Shown here piece by piece: positions 59,781-64,000 of a stretch of 64,000 nucleotides of DNA; the stretch's first letter is position 1, and every line of letters begins with the position of its first letter. Location: contig CM057464.1 in assembly GCA_030035585.1 (NCBI GenBank), forward strand, positions 29,963,465 to 30,027,464, read 5' to 3'. The translations under genes were made by a program, and so were the position numbers. Source of the stretch: Dugong dugon (taxonomy: Eukaryota; Chordata; Mammalia; Sirenia; Dugongidae). Under the pieces are notes generated by a model. It did not search any database. It was not told the origin of the DNA and saw nothing but the letters and a program-made list of their open reading frames with translations.

Positions 59781-61179
59781 CGCATACCTAGTGTGAATCC
59801 CACTTGGTCATGGTGAATTCACGGTGAATTTTTTTTTTTTTTATATGTTGTTTAATTATACTGGCTAGAATTTTATTGAGGATTTTTGCATTTCTGTTCA
59901 TGAGGGATATTGGTAATTTTCTTTTTTTTGTGGTGTCTTTATCTGATTTTGATATCTGGGTTATGCTGGCTTCATAGAATGAATTTGGGAGTATTTTGTC
60001 TTTTGTACGATCTGAAATACCTTTAGTAGTAGTGGTGTTAACTCTTCTCTGAATGTTTGGTAGAATTCTTCAGTGAAACAATCAGGGCCAGGGCTTTTTT
60101 TTTGTTGAGATTTTTTAAATAAGCTTTTCAATCTCTTTTTTTGTTATAGGTTTATTTAGTTGTTCTCTGTTTGTGTTAGCTTAGGTAGGTAGTGTATTTC
60201 TAGAAATTTGTCCATTTCCTCTAGGTTTTCAAATTTGTTAGAGTACAATTTTTCATAGTATTCTGTTATGATTCTTTTAATTACAGTTGGGTCTGTTGTG
60301 ATATTGTCCATCTCATTTCTTATTCAGCTTATTTGCTTCCTCTCCCATTTTTCTTTTGTCAGTTTTGCCAGTGGTTTATCGATTTTGTTGATCTTTCCAA
60401 AGAACCAGCTTTTGGTCTTGTTAACCCTTCCAATTGTTTTTCTATTTTCTATTTCATTTAATTCTGCTTTAATTTTTATTATTTGATTTCTTCTGGTGCC
60501 CGAGGACTTCTTTTGCTGCTCTCTATTTGCTCAAGCTGTAGAGTTAATGTTTTGATTTTGGCTCTTTTCTCTTCTGGATGTGTGCATTTATTTCTATAAA
60601 TTACCTCTTATAACTGCTTTTGCTGGATCCAAAAGGTTCTGGTAGGATGTGTTTTCATTTTCATTTGATTATGAATTTCTTTATTCCATCTTTAATTTCT
60701 TCTATAACGTAGTAGTTTTTGATCAAGGTGTTGTTCAGTTTCCAGTGTGTGGTTTTTTTTCCTTGCTTTTTCTGTTGTTGATTTCTACTTTCATGGTTTT
60801 ACGGTCAGAAAAGATGCTTTGTAATATTTTGATGCTTTGGATTCTGTTAAGGCTTTTTCTATGGCCTAATATGTGGTCTGTTCTGGAAAATGTTCCATGT
60901 GCATTGGAAAAGAAAGTATACTCAGCTGCTGTTGGGTGGAGTGTTCTGTATATGTCTATGAGATCAAGTTGGTTGATTGTGGCATTTAGATCTTTCCTGT
61001 CTTTATTAAGCTTCTTTCTGGAAGTTCTGTCCATCACTGAAAGTGGTGTGTTGAAGTTCCTACTATTATTGTGGAGCTGTCTATCTCTCTTTTAAATGCT
61101 GTTAGTGTTTGTTTTATGTATTTTGGAGCCCTGTTGTTGTGTGTGTAAATACTTATTACGGTTATGTCTTCCTGGTGTA

Positions 61180-61346
61180 AAACCCAGATCCATTGCCGTA
61201 GTGTCAATTCTGACTTATAGAGACCTTATAGGACAGTGTAGAACTGCCCCCATAGAGTTTCCAAGGAGCACCTCATGGATTCAAACTGCAGACCATTTGG
61301 TTAGCAGCTGTAGCACTTAACCACTATGCTACCAGGTTTTCCCCTA
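61180..61346 (-). repeat. AfroSINE inserted in L1-B ORF2
   Basis: The antisense short form is complete (ccattgccgtagtgtcaatt to 'gctaccaggttttcc'). An 8-bp duplication CTGGTGTA lies at 61172-61179 and 61347-61354. Confidence 0.92.
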
Positions 61347-62093
61347 CTGGTGTATTGACGCTTTAATCATTATATAGTGTTCTTCCTTATCCTTTGTGGT
61401 GGATTTTACTTTAAAGCTTATTTTGTCAGAGATTAATATTGCCACTCCTGCTCTTTTTTGATTGTTGTTCACTTGATATATATTTTTTCCATCCTTTGAC
61501 AGTTTGTGCCTTTTAGTCTAAGGTGTATATTTGTAGGAAGCATATAGACGGATCATGTTTTTTTAATCCATTCTGCCACTCTCTATCTCTGTATTTGTGT
61601 ATTTAGTCCATTTACATTCAGTGTAATTAATGATAGGTATGAGTTTAGTGCTGTCATTTTGATGTCTATTTTTTTGTGTTGTTGACAGTTTTTTTGTTCC
61701 ACTTAATTTTCTGCCCTGACTCATTTTCCTTTTCATCTTTTTCATTGTTGTTGATTTCGTATTTGCTGAGTCTTTATGTTTTTCTTGTTTTTTATTTTGA
61801 TATGTAGGATTGTTAGTTTCCTTTGTGATTACCTTAATATTTACCACTATTTTTCTAAGTTTAATCCAATCCTTTATTTCTTTATATTGCCTTGACTTCC
61901 TCTCCATATGAAAAATCTATGACTACATTTTTTAGTCCCTCTTTTTTGTTTTAATGTTATCATCTTTTACATATTGATGTTTCTGTTTCCCTGTTTACAG
62001 TGTTTTAGCTTTGATTTATTTTTGTGACTTCCATATCTGGGTTTATATCTGGTTGCTCTGTCCTGTGTTCTAGTTTTGGGTTGTTATCTGATG

Positions 62094-63109
62094 TTACTGA
62101 TTTTCTAACCGGAGGACTCCCTTTAGTATTTCTTGTAATTTGGGTTTGGTTTTTGCTAATTCCCTAAACTTCTGTTTATCTGGAAATGCCCTAATTTTGC
62201 CATCATATTTGAGAGACAGTTTTGCTGGATATATAATTTTTGGCTGGCAATTTTTTTCCTTCAAGGCTTTATGTATGTCATCCCATTGCCTTCTTGCCTG
62301 CATGGTATCTGCTGAGTAGTCCAAGCTTAGTCTTATTGACTCTCCTTTGTAGGTGACTTTTCGTTTATTCCTAGCCACTCTTAAAATTCTCTCTTTATCT
62401 TTGGTTTTGGCAAGTTTGATTATAATATGTCTTGGTGACTTTCTTTTGGGATCTACCTTATGTGGGGTTTGATGAGCATCTTGGATAGGTATCTTCTCAT
62501 CTTTCATGATATCAGGGAAGTTCTATGTCAACAAATCTTCAACAATTTTCTCTGTATTTTCTGTTATCCCCTCTGTTCTGGTACTCCAATCACTTGTATG
62601 TTATTTCTCTTGATAGAGTCCCACATGACTCTTAGAGTTTCTTCATTCTATTTAATTCTTTTATCTGAGTTTTCCTCAAATCAGTTGGTGTCAAGTGCTT
62701 TATCTTCAGTCTTACTTATTCTGATTTCCATTGCCTCAATTCTGCTCCTATGACTTTCTACTAAGTAGTCTAATTCTGAAATTTTATTGTTAATCTTCTG
62801 GATTTCTGTTTGCTTTCTCTCTATGGATCCTTGCAGCCTGTTAAATTTGTCATTATGGTCTTCTATAATCTTCTTAAGTTCCTCTATTGCTTTATCTGTG
62901 TGTTCCTTGGTTTGTTCTGCATTTTACGTGATCTCCCTCTTGACCTCTTGAAGAATTCTGTATATTAATCTTTTGTATTCTACCTCCAGTAATTCCAAGA
63001 AGTTCTCTTCCTCCAGAAGATTTCTTGATTCTTTATTTTGGAAGCTTGCTGAAGCAATCATGGTCTGCTTCTTTATATGATTTGCTATTGACAATTGTCT
63101 CTGAGCCAT
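62094..63109 (-). pseudogene. L1 ORF1, lineage B copy 3, C-terminal domain still open
   Basis: The minus-strand ATG at 63107-63109 starts MAQRQLSIANHIKKQTMIAS, open to 62924. The coiled-coil middle is broken. The C-terminal 137 codons (62507-62094) are open and include KSPRHIIIKLAKTKDKERIL, YSADTMQARRQWDDIHKALK and the closing LENQ. This is the best-preserved ORF1p C-terminal domain in the window and the reference for the other copies. Confidence 0.9.
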
Positions 63110-64000
63110 CAATAAGTTATTATATTTATTGATTTTATGTCTGCTTACTGTGTTCTAGCTTCTTGTTTTGTTTTGTTTTGATATATTCAAAAAGCTGCTC
63201 ATGTGAGCTAGTTTGATTATTGTGGCTTTGAAGCTCTAACGTTCTGTCACCAGCTGGTTAGATCTGTTACTAAGTATGTAATCCCAGTAGTCCATTTTCT
63301 TTTCTTTTATGGATTCAGCTCAGGTGTCCAGGTAGTCAGTCACCAAGTGTGTGGTGCAGGTTCTCACCTACAGTTCTAGACGGGCAGGGGTGATTGGAGT
63401 AGGCACAGGTATCTGGCTGCACTAAGGGTTTCACGTGCTGAGCAAGGCAGGGGGCGACGGCCACTCCCTGAGTGTCTGGGAGGAAAGCGTGTCCCTGTTC
63501 CCTAGAGTGTGTAGGTGGCTGGGTTTTTCAGCTGGACTTCGGGCACCCTATGCTGTTGGCTGTAAGTACTGGGAGTCACCACTTATTCTTGGACCCCTAT
63601 TGCAGGTGGCTAAGTGACAGGAGTGGAGCCAGCAGTCCTCAGGCTCCTGAAGTGGGTGAGGACCCTTCTTAATTGGCAGAGTGATGTCAAATGTCATGAA
63701 CCTGCCACTCCACCATATAGATGATAATGTTGAAGTTAGGTTTCAGGTATATACCCTGTTGTATTGTGCTAATGAGGACCTATGCTGTTGAAATGGGCCC
63801 ACACAGGATCTATGCAGAGGTGAAAGGCATTCAAAGTCTATGGACCCCTTATGCCTGTGTCTAGGCAAAGGAGCTTCTCCTGCCCTGAGCTCCTGGCACA
63901 GGGGAGCTGGCAGATTATTTTTTCCTGTTTCTTAATTTGTTCACTCTCCAAGGCCGGGAGAATTGCTCAGGGTACATGATGAGTCCTTCTCCCAGCCCAG
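63110..64000 (-). promoter_or_regulatory. L1-B 5' UTR, cut by window end
   Basis: It matches 21655-22540 of copy 1 (for example 'caccaagtgtgtggtgcagg'). The 5' terminus lies beyond 64000. Confidence 0.65.

Larger units (their letters stand above)
58341..61657 (-). pseudogene. Broken, 3'-truncated L1 ORF2, lineage B copy 3
   Basis: The start codon lies at 61655-61657. The endonuclease block 61037-60735 includes LNATINQLDLIDIYRTLHPT and SDRKTMKVEI, where the usual SDHK is changed at the catalytic histidine. The reverse transcriptase blocks are 59775-59434 (FDKVQ, GTRQGCP) and 59370-58975. The catalytic box at 59371-59382 reads FGDD. The reading continues to [13 protein letters not shown]-type sequence near 58480 and breaks at the junction. 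The cysteine motif region is absent. An AfroSINE interrupts the endonuclease part. Confidence 0.9.
58341..64000 (-). mobile_element. L1 LINE, lineage B, copy 3 (3' end missing, 5' end beyond window)
   Basis: On the minus strand, the 5' UTR runs from beyond 64000 to 63110, ORF1 63109-62094, and ORF2 61657 to about 58341. There it stops inside the ORF2 C-terminal part with no poly(A) tail. The text matches copies 1 and 2 throughout. A SINE is inserted at 61180-61346. Loss of the 3' end, rather than the 5' end, is unusual for L1. Confidence 0.92.

Overview
The window is nuclear DNA of a placental mammal, almost certainly an afrotherian and probably a paenungulate such as an elephant. Three signs support this: many copies of a short tRNA-derived SINE of the AfroSINE type, a second SINE whose head matches tRNA-Gly, and BovB-like RTE LINEs that share their 3' end with those SINEs. 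The species is inferred from repeat content alone.

Transposable elements make up most of the 64 kb. Five large young L1 LINEs dominate. Two belong to a lineage called L1-A here (1-2836, and 44956-52860 on the minus strand). Three belong to a lineage called L1-B (15456-23033 minus, 34914-42549 plus, and 58341 to the window end, minus). The lineages have unrelated 5' UTRs. Two L1-B copies and one L1-A copy are near full length with recognisable target-site duplications. ORF1 and ORF2 are broken in every copy. Older layers include L2, MIR, old L1M 3' ends, two DNA transposons with TA duplications, MER5-like hAT remnants and one solo ERVL-MaLR LTR.

Layout: 1-2.8 kb L1-A 5' half; 2.8-5.2 kb low-repeat DNA, then L2 split by an L1 tail; 5.2-8.5 kb an old L1 split by an RTE; 8.5-15.4 kb SINE-rich intergenic or intronic DNA; 15.5-23 kb L1-B; 23-34.9 kb mixed DNA with a Tigger-like element; 34.9-42.5 kb L1-B; 42.56-42.71 kb a candidate host exon; 42.8-54.9 kb a three-level nest (L1M containing RTE containing L1-A); 55-58.3 kb older repeats; 58.3-64 kb L1-B.

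The only strong host-gene signal is a 150-bp minus-strand open segment at 42558-42707 with consensus splice sites at both ends. The neighbouring L1-B inserted so that its 10-bp target-site duplication covers the exon/intron junction. I could not identify the gene. A weaker candidate terminal exon on the same strand lies at 3838-3979. If both are real, most of the window may be intronic DNA of a minus-strand gene. No rRNA, functional tRNA, CRISPR or prokaryotic feature is present, and I found no convincing new biological system. The most interesting structures are the splice-site insertion, the nest with a possible 3' transduction, and a SINE with an unusually long RTE tail.
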